Shown here: positions 10,840-21,318 of the stretch, piece after piece
How positions within the stretch are numbered: the first letter of the stretch is position 1
How the letters are laid out: every line of letters starts with the position of its first letter
Assembly (NCBI GenBank): GCA_948144175.1
Contig: CANXME010002154.1
Span: forward strand, 320,501 to 384,500
Direction of reading: 5' to 3'
Origin: Closterium sp. NIES-65
Lineage: Eukaryota; Streptophyta; Zygnematophyceae; Desmidiales; Closteriaceae
Length of the DNA: 64,000 nucleotides
Position numbers and translations under genes: made by a program
Notes under the pieces: model-generated
What the model saw: only the letters and a program-made list of their open reading frames with translations
The model's database searches: none
What the model was told of the DNA's origin: nothing

Positions 10840-10841
10840 TA

Positions 10842-11046
10842 GTAGGTTTTCGATGTGAGGTTGGATAAGTTCCTGTGTTTCACCAGATGATTTTTTTTTT
10901 TAGGCGCCTCAAAAGTCGTCTCCTGTCTCGCGGTTTTACCGTATGTGGGGAGAATTAGAAATGCATGGAAGTGTGCACGTAACCTTCAGCGGTTACTTGT
11001 AAGGGCACGATTACCTAAGTCACTCGCCAAAGTTCCCGAAGGCTGA
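10842..11046. other. Spacer between MITE and hAT pair
   Basis: About 200 bp with a T9 run and no recognisable feature. Confidence 0.4.
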
Positions 11047-11290
11047 CTCAGGACCAGGCCCTCAGATACGTTATTGGGGCTGTCTGAGGGTTCAGACTGT
11101 TGGGCTGAGTGCCCTTTAGGATCTTTGGTAGAGTTAAAGTCTGAGTAAAGTGATGTAGTAGCGGAAGCGTTTTCAGTAAAGTCCTTGAACCACCTTGCGC
11201 TAGTATGTGAGGGCAAAGTAAGTTGACTAAAGCAAAGAGATACAAGAATATATATATGAATACAGAGAATATGAAGAGACATAATTATAA

Positions 11291-14200
11291 CTACTTTACG
11301 TCACATGCTGCTACTGTTTCCTTGGAGTGGACGTCAAAGATTTTCCACGCGTTGTAGTTCTTTTCGATGCCGAGGTGTAGTCCCCACTGTGCGCGTTGTG
11401 AAAATCGTCCTGCTCGTGCTTCTGGGGGTCGGTACTGTACCATGCACCCGAAAACTCGTAACATTTTTGTGCTGCCCTGTTTCCCTGTCCACAGCAGATG
11501 CGGTGACGCGTTGTTCGGAAGTGAAGACGACGACATCAAGTTGTGCAGCATGACAGCGTGGTCCATTGCTGCAGGCCACTGGTGGTTGGGTAGCCGCATG
11601 CCACGTAACAGTTTGCGCATGCTGTTCTGCAGAGTCCTGTTCATTCTTTCTGCCACACCTTGCTGCTGATGGGTGTAGGGAAGAGAGAGGAGCTGCTTGA
11701 TTCCCCTTTCCGCCAGGTACTGCTTGAATCGCTGAGAAGTGTATTCTCCCCCTCCGTCTGACTGGAAGCTTTTCAGTTGTGCGCCCGACTCTCTCTCTGC
11801 TGCTGGTAGCCAGGCAGCGGAGGCTGCCAGTGCCATGTCGCGGCTAGGTAGGTTTAGGTGCCAGACGTAACGGGTGGCGGCGTCGATGAAGGTGATCGTG
11901 TAGTTGTATGTAACTTGTCCTGGTTCCCGATTGAACAGGATATCGCTGTACACCTTCTCGAGTGGTGCGTACGCGGGTGCGCTCGGGTTGTGATGAGGAA
12001 TGAACGGCCGATGTGGTAAGTCGGCTTCGGGGCAGGTAAGACAAGTTCCTCGTGCTCGTTGAAGTTCTCTACCGTCGAGTAGTAGTAATGAGTCCTTGTC
12101 AAGGACTCCAGCTCTTATTGTGTTGTTTAACACAGTGTTGCTTGGGTGTCCCATGCGTGCGTGCCAGATATCTTCGGAGGCGCGGTGTCAGGGTGAGCGT
12201 CGATACACGTCGGAGTTGGAGTAGAAGCTGGCGATGAAGTTTGCGCTTCTGTGGACTTCCCGTTGAGTCGGATTCAGCTGCTGTGCGGGTGTTGGTGGTG
12301 CTTCGTCAACGAGGACTGATGTCGTTGTTTCTGCTGCTTCCGACGATGTTTGTGCTGCTGCCGATGTTGTCTCTGCTGCTGCCGATGATGTTTCTGCTGC
12401 TGCCGATGTTGTCTCTGCTGCTCCCGAATGTTGTATTGTTACTAACGCACATGTTCGTTCTGCTTCAGGAATGGTATGTGAATACCAGAAGCCTTCCGGA
12501 CTGAAGTCGGGGTCGAGATCCGGCGGGTGCGTCCAGGATGTGAAGGTGAAAATCCCGTCACTGTCTGCGGTGCCCAGGTCTGGAACGAAGTCGAGGACGA
12601 AGACATTGTTCTTCAGGATCGCCTTTCCGATGTAGAGGCCGCCCTTCCCGTGGTACAGCTTGAACGCCTGGGTGGTACTATCGGCTTCCAGATGTATGCC
12701 TTTCGCCATCAGCTGACTGACGCTCAGTAAGTTGTAGCCGAGTCCTGCTATTAGGACTTTTAACATTTGTAGTACGACATTCGTCTCTCGTGACTGAAGT
12801 TGCACCACCCCTTGTCGTTGTGTGCGCAGGTTCTGATTATTGGCGACAGTGATGACGACTTCTCGTTGAAGTTGGTGCTCGCGTTGAACGAAACGTCCTG
12901 AGGAGCACATGTGTTGTCCACAGCAACTGTCCAAGAACCATGTATCCTTCCCGGACGGCTCGCTTTGGGCGATGACGGCGTACGTCGGGTTTGGTTGAAG
13001 TGACTCGCGGCGAGGCGTACTGTTGTCGAGTTGTTCTTCTGGTGAGTATTATGGTGGTGACTCAGCTGTGCAGGAGTCACTCAGCCTTGCCATGCAGCTA
13101 ACGATGTTTCTTGTTTCTTTTGCAGGTTGTCCCGTTGATGTTGTTGAGACGTGGACTGAAGTTGTCAGGTTTGCTTGCATTGAAGTGACTGGACTGCTTG
13201 AAGGGCGAAGTTGGCGTTGTCGATTTGGGCAGTGCGTACGAGGGTGCCCTGAAGTCTTGCAGAGGTGGCAGAACGGAGGTATGAATTTGGGTCGATTGTT
13301 GTTGTTGTTGTAGCGCCGTGGAGTGTGAAACGCGAATTCGGGTACTGACACCTTTCTCCTTTGTCGTTCTTCTTGCAGGTCCATGTCTTGCTGTTCGGCG
13401 TGGATTTCGGTGCAAATTGCCGCTTCAGAGATTTTCCCGTGGGCTCGTAGTATGGCGCGAGTGGAGCGCCAGTGAGGACCAAGACCGCCGATGACAACCT
13501 TGACGAAGGCGTCCTCTGAAATCGATCCTCCACATCGAAGAAGCTTGTCGCGCAGCTCGCGGCACCGACTGATATACGCCATTCCCTTCTCGCCCGATTT
13601 CATTTCGATGGTAGTTAGCTGCGCCATTAACCAACTTTGGTTTACGCTGTCTGTTGCTTGATACAGGGTCTTCAAGTGATTGTACGCGAGCTCCGCGGAG
13701 TTGCCGTAGCCTCGGTAAGACCGAATGTTTTGTTGTTGAGATGGAGTGATGTTCCTCAGCAGTATCGTGTACGCCATCATCGATTGATATGTGTACTGCT
13801 GCTTCTCATACTGTGTGCCATTTGTTGGGTATGGCAGGGACCCGTCGAAGAAGCCGAGGATTTGCGCTCCTTCCATCATCAGTTCAAATTCGAATGACCA
13901 GGTGAAGAAGTCCTTCCCGTCGAAGGGTTTTGTCGTTTGCAGTTTTAGAACGTGCGTGAACTACGACTGAACTTGTAGTGCGTCCAACGTTCTCTCTTGT
14001 CCCGGTGCAGGTTGTGGTTGTGGCATGAAGCTGATGGAGCCGCGCTGAGGCTCGTACGGAGCGAAGGTAGGTTGCTGTTGTTGATTCCCGCGTGCGTAGG
14101 ATGAGCCATCGAGACTCATGGGCGTCACGTTGTTGTTGTTGTTGTTGTTGTTGCTGTTGTTTGATTGCACAGGTCCTCCTTGCTGATGCTGCTCGTAGAA

Positions 14201-14392
14201 GGACATGAAGGAGAAGAATTTCTCCATCATGCTTGGATCGAAGCTCACGCCTTGGTTTGCGGGTGTTTCAGTAGACCCAGCTGCCGGTCTCGTTGTTGTC
14301 CCTTCCTCTGTCTGTAGGCCAGAGGCAGGAGGTGGAGTAGGAGTAGTACCAGGAGAGCCATTGGAGGAGCTCCTCTCCTTTCTAGTAGACAT
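11291..14392 (-). pseudogene. Copia B Gag-protease-integrase, three in-frame stops
   Basis: One reading frame runs from ATG 14392 to a stop at 11291 (inside the LTR remnant) with three nonsense codons: TAG 13961-13963, TAA 13049-13051 and TGA near 12188. Order: N/Q-rich leader; UBN2-type Gag core; zinc knuckle CHLCKTSGHPRTHC (CX2CX4HX4C) near 13225; protease box WFLDSCC, with Cys where Gly is usual; GAG_pre-integrase (WHARMGHPS, CLTCPEA); integrase core with Asp in SDILF, Asp in QSDGGGEY and Glu in VAERMNR. The frame breaks right after the sequence that normally leads into the linker before RT. Not functional alone; it could be mobilised in trans if its LTRs were still paired, which they are not. 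Confidence 0.85.
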
Positions 14393-14452
14393 ATCTCTTG
14401 GTGTATTAAGTATTGAGGAGAAATGATTTAACTCTAACCTGCTCTCATACCA

Positions 14453-14891
14453 TGTTGGGCTAAGTGCCCTTTAGGATCTTAGGTAGAGTTAAAGTCTGAG
14501 TAAAGTGATGTAGTAGCGGAAGCGTTTTGAGTAAAGTCCTTGAACCACCTTGCGCTAGTATGTGAGGGCAAAGTAAGTTGATTAAAGCAAAGAGATACAA
14601 GAATATATATATGAATACAGAGAATATGAAGAGACATAATTATAACTACTTTACAGTTGCGGTTCGATACAGTGCGACTCGGGCAACTGCTCAATGTCGA
14701 GTCAATTGTGTGTCCTTGCTGTCGCACTGCATTTGTCAGGTCAAAGGTCGCTGACCTTTGACTTTCGCGTAACCTCCAGCGGTTACATCAACCTCCGAGG
14801 GTTGACTCGCTGGTGCCTCGATATGCGCTGCTTCGCTTGTGTCTTGGTGTTTCGACACGACAAAGGCGCTTAAGATTGTTTGTTCCCAACA
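14453..14891 (-). repeat. Copia B 5' LTR
   Basis: Complete LTR of about 439 bp with TG...CA ends. The half at 14453-14655 is nearly identical to 11098-11300. A hairpin around GGTCGCTGACC and a TATATATATG stretch near 14605 lie inside. Confidence 0.85.
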
Positions 14892-15801
14892 CAGACTTGG
14901 TACAGAATTGTTGTCTGAACTATCAGAGTCTGTTAAGAAGAAAAGTCTGAAATTTCTGAGTGTCAGTAATAGAAACTCTGATTCTTCAGAGTTACCAATT
15001 GACATTAATCTGACTGTGATTTTGCTTTCTATAGGTCATGCTTCAATTCAAACATTAACATTGCACGGGACAGCATGCATCGTCATCGCCTGAGGCGGTA
15101 CCGTCGAGAACCGCCATGGCGGGGCTGAGAAAGCCTGCCGAGCAGGCACTAGGGAGGTGGTGGCAGCAGACAAAAAGCACTGGGACTGGGTGCAGACAAG
15201 GCCGCTGAAGCCTGAGGTGGGGATGAAACCCCAGCTCTCCGACGATGGCTCTTTACCCCTTCGCGGGCCATCGTTCCAGTGGGCTGGTTGCCTACCATGC
15301 ACGCCAAACCACGAGCCGCTACTGCCGTGCACTGCTGTCTGCAGTGTTTCGTGGCTGCCAAATGCAGCAACGTGGGTGCTGTTGGGGTCCAGTGTGGCTA
15401 GCAAAAGCTGCCAAAAGGAACAATCAACTCCCAAAGCTGGTGTGCGCTGGTGCTTACGAGGGGGAAACCGCGCCGCAGGGCGGCGTCGGTGTGGAAACTG
15501 ATGTGCTGTCACTGATCACCCGTGATTGACAGGGTAACAGTCTTGTGCCACCGCCAATCCTGGGTTACGGCGCCAAAACAAGTACATTGAATCAGAGTCA
15601 GTACGCGTTTCTAGTCTGTTCAATCAGAGTACTCTAGAAAAAGAACTCTGAACTTTCAGAGTTGAGGCCATAAAAAAATCTGAACTTTCAGAGTTGAGGT
15701 CATAAAAAACTTTCAGAGTTGCACTTAAAAATAGTCTGGAAATTAGAGTTTTTCATGCAAATCAGAGAAAATTTTCTGACTTCTGGGGGCCTGCTCAGGA
15801 T

Positions 15802-18800
15802 CAGGGCTAACTTTAGTGCCAAGGCCCGTCTGACGTTAAGACCAGGTTCTGGCTCCTTGTCTGATGGTCAGACGAAAGATTTAGCGAGGTCTTACGCTTC
15901 AGACGAACAAGAAGTACTTGTCTAGGCTGTCAGACAAAATTAGATAGTTAGTCTTGTAGCAACACATTTCGTAGCCTATGTAGTTTCTAAACTACCAACA
16001 TCCTATTCTATTCTAAGAGGATTCACTAGCATTACTGCTTTCACTGTCATCACTACTACTGCCACTGTCATCATCACTACCACTGCCACTCTCAGAGGTT
16101 TCAACAATTGTGGCTCTGTTTTTGCCCTTCCTCCAGGTAGGCAGTTCCTATGCAACTTCTTCTGCAGCCCTCTCTCTCTCTCTTGTTGCAGCCTCTTCTG
16201 CCTCTTCTCATGTGCGTGTAGCTGCTGCTGCTGCTGCAGCGCGTTTCTTCAGCTGATGGGACCGCCGTCGCTTCACCGGGCGTGATCCTTCAGCCATGAC
16301 CACCTCACGCGCCGGCCGCCTCTTTTTGCCGCCATAAAACCTATCCACCAGCTCCTCTGTGTTCAGCTCGTAGTCCAGAAGAGACACCGTCATCAGGTCG
16401 CCCAGAGTCGTGTCGCACAAGCTGCCGCGCACCCAGCTCTTAATGATGTTCTGACGGCTGAAGCCGCGCTCACACTCAACAGTGCTGAGCGGTAGCACAG
16501 CAACAGCAATCCACAGGCGGCCGAGGTTCGGATAGGCAGACTCCCAATCTGGCGTTGAGAGCATCTGAGAGAGGCTGTCGTGGAAGGAAAGGTCTTCGTG
16601 GTGAGTGGAGAGGATTGTGGTGAAGCTGGTGAGCTCTTTGGCGGCTTTGCCCCAGTCGACACCTGATGGGGAGGGTAGGGAAGGGTGAGGGACATCGGGT
16701 ATCAAAGCAGAGAGTACATTAAGGCACGGAAGCAATAACAGTTACATTAATGATACGCTCACCCCAAAGCAAAGCGCTTACCAGGGAGGGTGTCTGGATG
16801 GATGGGCTTCTTCTTGAACAGGTTGCGCAGCGACTGAAGCCATTCGGGAAACCGGCGCGCTCTCTTAGCGCGCGAACAAGGGTACCGTCCCTGCCGAAAC
16901 AGACGACCCCCGTCCAACGACTTTAGACTCTTCATGCGATCGTCGATGTAAAACACAATCCTCCCAGCGAACTTGGATGCCGCCTCCACGCACGACGCCA
17001 GGTCGCCCCCAAACTTCTCCTTCCCGATTAAGTCCTCATGCAGCACGTACGAGTGAGTTACGGGTGTTCCGACGCCGTCAATGCTTTCCATCTTCACCTC
17101 GCGATTCTCGGTGCTCTAGTGGTTCTTCCGAAACGTCGCTAGACGACCACTGTTTTCGCCGAAGGTGGAGCCGTACTCCATGTAGCGACTTGTCAAGCAC
17201 AGGGTGGTGTGTTGCACCATCGACCGAACCTGCGTCGCATCGAGCTGCACATTTCACACAAACAGAATTAGTCACGGCACGGAAAGCCAGGGGGAAATCT
17301 GGCCAGACATTGGGAATCACGCGTCCTTACGTGACGTCGCTGGAACTTGAGATTGAGGCTGTTCAGCTCCTGAAGCACGTCAACCAGAAAGAAAAGGAAG
17401 AACTGAAATTTCAGACAGGTAACAAGAGTGTACGTTGCCTTGTCGTACTCGTGCAGCAGGACAACGGCAGCAGGCAGCACGTCAGCAAAGTGCTCGATGG
17501 CGTCCCCGCGTGAAAGCCAGCGAACGTCTTTAATCCCTTGCATCTCCAGGTTGGTCTGTGTAATCACTTCCTGCAGATTCTTGAATCGCGCATGCTGCAC
17601 GATGCTGCGGCCGAGAATGTCCGCGAAGGCCCGGACGACTTTGTCGGCGACGTTAAACTCGGGGAACTCTTCAGCAGCATCTTTAGCAGCCAGAGCCTCC
17701 CTGTAGTCGTAACAAGAGTAGGATTAGTGGGCGAGTTACACAACACAAAAATAAACACAACGACAAACTACCTGTGGGCAACGCAATGGCAAGGCACTAT
17801 GTGCGGCACCCGTGTTCGTAATCGCGCCACCAGGCCTGTCTGCCCGCCCGTCATAACGCCCGCGCCGTCCGTGGTCATGTCGCTGATCCTCTACAGTTCG
17901 AGGCCGCAAGCAGCAAGGTGTGTCAGCAGGACGGCCTCCAGCGACCCGGCGTCGCACTTCTCAATGGACAAGTTGGCGAAGAACTCGGTAACCACCACCG
18001 TGCCACAGAGAAACGCGGCATACACAATCATGTGTTTGCCACGCCTACGGTCGGTGCTTTCGTCAAGTTGAAGGCCAACGTAGGGACTGAGGCTGATGTG
18101 CTGCATCTACTTTGCTTTCAAGTAGCACACCAGCGCCTCGACCAACTGCTTGAAACCGTACCTACGTCAAAGAGTACAACAAAGAATTAGTGAGTAAGGG
18201 GTGTTTAAATACAATATTGATGTGAACAGGCTAAACTTACGTAGAACAATAAGTCCCATGGTCCTTCGCCGGCATGTTTGGCGTTCCCATCTCCGCCATA
18301 AACTGCACGAGTGTCATGAACATGACAATGGGGGTGTCGGATTTGCATAGGAAACGCACAGTCAACAACAGCTTTATCAACCGCCGCGTTTCCGCACTCT
18401 TATCTCCAAAGTTGGAGATTGCTGCCTGCTTCTTCTGCGGGCCTTCACGCTGCTTCAACCGTCCCTTCGCCTCCCGGTGTCGGATGCTCCACTGATGTTT
18501 CCGCATCGTTTGCTTCTGTATGTCGATGCCGCCCTCGCCCCGAGCGCCGTACTGTGACTCAGGATCTGCATACACCATGCAGATCTTGCACCGCATGCAA
18601 GGTTGACCTTCGGATGTGTCACCGATGATGAGCCAAGGGAAGTGGCAGTTCCACTGCTGTTTGGCTTTCAGCTGCAGCTCCTCTAGCGTCAGAATCTGGG
18701 GACCGGTCTTCTCTGCTCCACGGCTCTCCCCGCCATCTTTCTCAGTAGTGGGATTCCCTGCAGAGGAAGGGCTAGGGCGCTTCGAAAATGAAAGCTTATG

Positions 18801-19819
18801 TTGCACATATTTAGTCTTGCCAGGAAAACGCGGCGGAAGGAACGGGGAGCGGGATTTGAAGGGATTGTTTTCACCGGGTGATGCAGATGCGCCAGGTTGA
18901 CCGGATGACGACGAACCCCCAGGGTGACTTGTTGAGCTTGGTGATCGTACGGGTGAAAATGGTATTAGCGGCACGACATCCATCTCAGCGAAAGGGTAAG
19001 GGTGCTCGGGAGAATCGGGTTTCCCATTCTCACAGACCGAAGGAGCAATAGGAGCAGCTGTGACTGGAGTAGGTGTGAAATCCCCACCGGTTAGGAAATC
19101 CAAGCCAGTGCGTGGGTGTGGCAACGCACTGGAAGGAGGTGAATCATGCAGAGTGGATGCTGGAGGGGCCTCCGTGCGAGGGTCTACAGCCATCTTGGTG
19201 GAACTACAAACTGACCAACTCTGGCTCACGAGGGTAAGATGAAGGACACCTGACGCAGAGGGGAGTGAGGGGGGACCGTCCGAACCGTGCCGCATGCAGG
19301 AACGTCTCGTTCGCTGCTGGAAGCAACCATGCCATCAATCCCTTGCTGACTGGACGCGCACTGAAGGCTGTCGGTGTTGCAACTGCAGCCTTGTGCCGTG
19401 CGCTGGCACGAATATGCCAAACGAACTGGCAAGATTCGTGCTAGCGGGGTGACTGCGGCGCATTTGACGTGCGGTGTTGTCACCGACCAAAGGCAATGTA
19501 CAGCCTGGCGGTGGCAGCACGGTAACGCGGCAGGTGGCAAGTCTCGTCCGTAACATTGGGCATCAAGCCATGTGGCCAACTAGCCAGGTGGGCAACTGGC
19601 CAGATGGGGGGATCTGTCTGTTTCAGACGAGAAAAAACTCGTTGTCTGCAGTCTCAGACGAACTGTATAAGGTTGTCTGAGAAATTAGACGAATTTGAAA
19701 ACTCTGTCCTAAACCATCAGATGAAATTAAACAGGTCGTCTACGACATCAGATGAAGTAGTAAAAAAATGTTCAAAATCCAGAAAATCAGACCTAAAATT
19801 TCTGATAAAGTAAGCCCTG
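15802..19819 (-). mobile_element. hAT DNA transposon, 4.0 kb
   Basis: Termini CAGGGCTAACTTTA at 15802 and the inverted copy CAGGGCTTACTTTA ending at 19819 match 13/14. The flanking 8-mers are CTCAGGAT (15794-15801, shared with the neighbouring hAT) and CTCATGAC (19820-19827), two mismatches. TCTGA/TCAGAC motifs crowd both ends. The interior encodes a transposase on the minus strand. Confidence 0.8.
16208..19295 (-). pseudogene. hAT transposase (ZNF862-like), multi-exon, decayed
   Basis: Read on the minus strand: a Ser/Pro-rich N terminus (alternative start near 19194); a TTF-type zinc finger near 18600-18490 (CMRCKICMVY ... HQWSIRHREA); the RNase H-like core opening with LDESTD (about 18060) and a following DGAGVMTGGQTGL and CHCVAHR; the insertion-domain exon with DVRWLSRGDAI (about 17510); and the C-terminal dimerisation domain with ECERGFSRQNIIKSWVRGSL (about 16480). 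Introns are plausible at 18240 (GTAAGT) and about 17770. Stops interrupt the core exon at 18107-18109 and 17888-17890, so this copy is probably dead unless splicing avoids them. The domain order is that of autonomous hAT transposases. Confidence 0.8.
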
Positions 19820-19827
19820 CTCATGAC

Positions 19828-20121
19828 CCTGAATCTGTTTCAATGCCTGGTTGGCTGATTTTGTAGCTCGCTAAAAGTGTTCGTATGTGCTGGTGTGCTT
19901 CTGATAGTGCGTGTAGACGCTGCTGTATTCTACCAACACAACCAAATGTTGATGAATTTCCAGAAGTTTGTCGAGCCGCGGATTAGGACCATGGTGGGTC
20001 AGGGCGTGCGCAAATTTAGTAACCAGCGATACAATCTCCAATCGAGTAGGTGATGGGATGACACTGACTCTCGAGAATAGCTCGCCGCCATGGATTCTGT
20101 CAACTCAGAGCCGCATAATGT
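19828..20121. other. Spacer between hAT and copia A1
   Basis: Nothing recognised. Its right edge, ending AATGT, is the target site of the copia insertion and continues at 27804 beyond it. Confidence 0.4.
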
Positions 20122-20264
20122 TGTCAAAACATAGAGTTATGTCTATTTCACTCTAGGTTGTGTAGGGGTCATCCCTTAGAGGGTACAACCCAATTCTCTC
20201 GATACTCTTGTACTCTCTCTCCCTTACCTAATCCTCATTCCTCACCTAGCTAGTGATTCTAACA
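20122..20264 (+). repeat. Copia A1 5' LTR
   Basis: 143 bp, TG...CA ends, followed directly by the primer-binding site at 20265-20277. Confidence 0.9.
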
Positions 20265-21318
20265 TGGTATTAAGAACACAATGCTCCTTAGGACCGAATT
20301 TCTAAAAGGGCCCACCACTAATATTTTGATCTGCTGCCCGAGTCGCGCCCCTAGGAGAAACGCGAAATGCGAAAACGTGCCCTAGGCGAGACGTTTCCTT
20401 TTTCTGCCATAGTCGCGATTTTTTCTTCCTAATCACGTGCGACCCCCCTGACCGCGCCCTAGCCGCCCCGTGCGCCTCTCGTGCGGCCCGTAAGTCCCTA
20501 CGCCCGGTCCCCCCTCGTTCCTGCTACTGCGTGCGCCACTCATGCTGCCCGCCAGCCCCTAGCACGCACCTGCTGCACGCTCCTCCTAGTGCTGCCCCGC
20601 ACGCACCTGTTGCGCGCCCCTGGTTTGCACGCCCAGCCCGAGCTGTCACAGCTGCTACTGACTGAAGCTACTGCTGCTACAGCTAGTGCTACTGCTGCTG
20701 CTACTGAAGCTCCTGCTACTACAGCCCGTGCTACTTGCTGCAGCTGCTCCTCCTTGCTGCTGCTTGAGCTGTCACTACTGCTGCTACTGACGCTACTGCT
20801 GCTACTGACGCTACTGCTGCTACAGCTAGTGCTACTCACTGCTGCTGCTACTGAAGCTAGTGCTGCTACAACTAGTGCTACTGCTGCTGCTGCTACTACG
20901 GCACTTGTTACAGCTGCTACTGACTGAAGCTACTCCTGCTACAGCTAGTGCTACTGCTGCTGCTACTGAAGCTCCTGCTGCTACAGCCTGTGCTACTTGC
21001 TGCAGCTGTTCCTCCTTGCTACTGCTGCTGCTACTTGCTGCAGCTGCTCCTCCTTGTTGCTACTGCTGCTACTTGTTGCAGCTGCTCCTCCTTGCTGCTG
21101 TTGCTGCTACTGAGCGCCGGCTGCTGCTGCTGCTTGCCGCTACTGCTTCGCCACTGAGCCCGAGCCGCGCTGCCCTGTCCAAGCCGCGCCGCCCTGTCCG
21201 AGCCGCGCCGCCCAACCCGAGCTGTCATTGCTGCTGCTGCTGCAACTACTGCTGCTACAGCTAGTGCTACTGCTGCTACTGCTACCACTGCACTTGCTAC
21301 AACAACTACAGCTGCTAT

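Larger units (their letters stand above)
11098..14891 (-). mobile_element. Copia family B element lacking RT-RNase H, inserted in the hAT element
   Basis: The 5' LTR is 14453-14891 with palindromic ends TGTTGGG...CCCAACA; the primer-binding site (TGGTATGAGAGCAGG on the minus strand) abuts it at 14438-14452. The 3' LTR is reduced to 11098-11300, its outer half. Target duplication CAGAC flanks the element at 11093-11097 and 14892-14896. Gag, protease and integrase remain, but reverse transcriptase, RNase H, polypurine tract and the inner half of the 3' LTR are missing, consistent with one deletion ending at about 11300. Confidence 0.85.
11055..15793. mobile_element. Non-autonomous hAT element split by a copia insertion
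   Basis: Termini CAGGCCCTCAGA at 11055 and its inverted near-copy (CAGGCCCCCAGA read on the minus strand) at 15782-15793 form an 11/12 terminal inverted repeat. Flanking 8-bp duplications are CTCAGGAC (11047-11054) and CTCAGGAT (15794-15801). Without the copia element the transposon is about 0.94 kb and has no transposase. Its ends are dense in TCAGAG/TCTGA motifs, the sort of subterminal repeats hAT transposases bind. The middle (15060-15530) is GC-rich non-coding sequence. Confidence 0.75.

Noticed and set aside
20480..21310. Long Ala/Thr/Leu-rich open frames before copia A1 Gag
   Set aside because: They are trinucleotide low-complexity sequence in the element leader; Gag starts downstream at MANLSVLTF.
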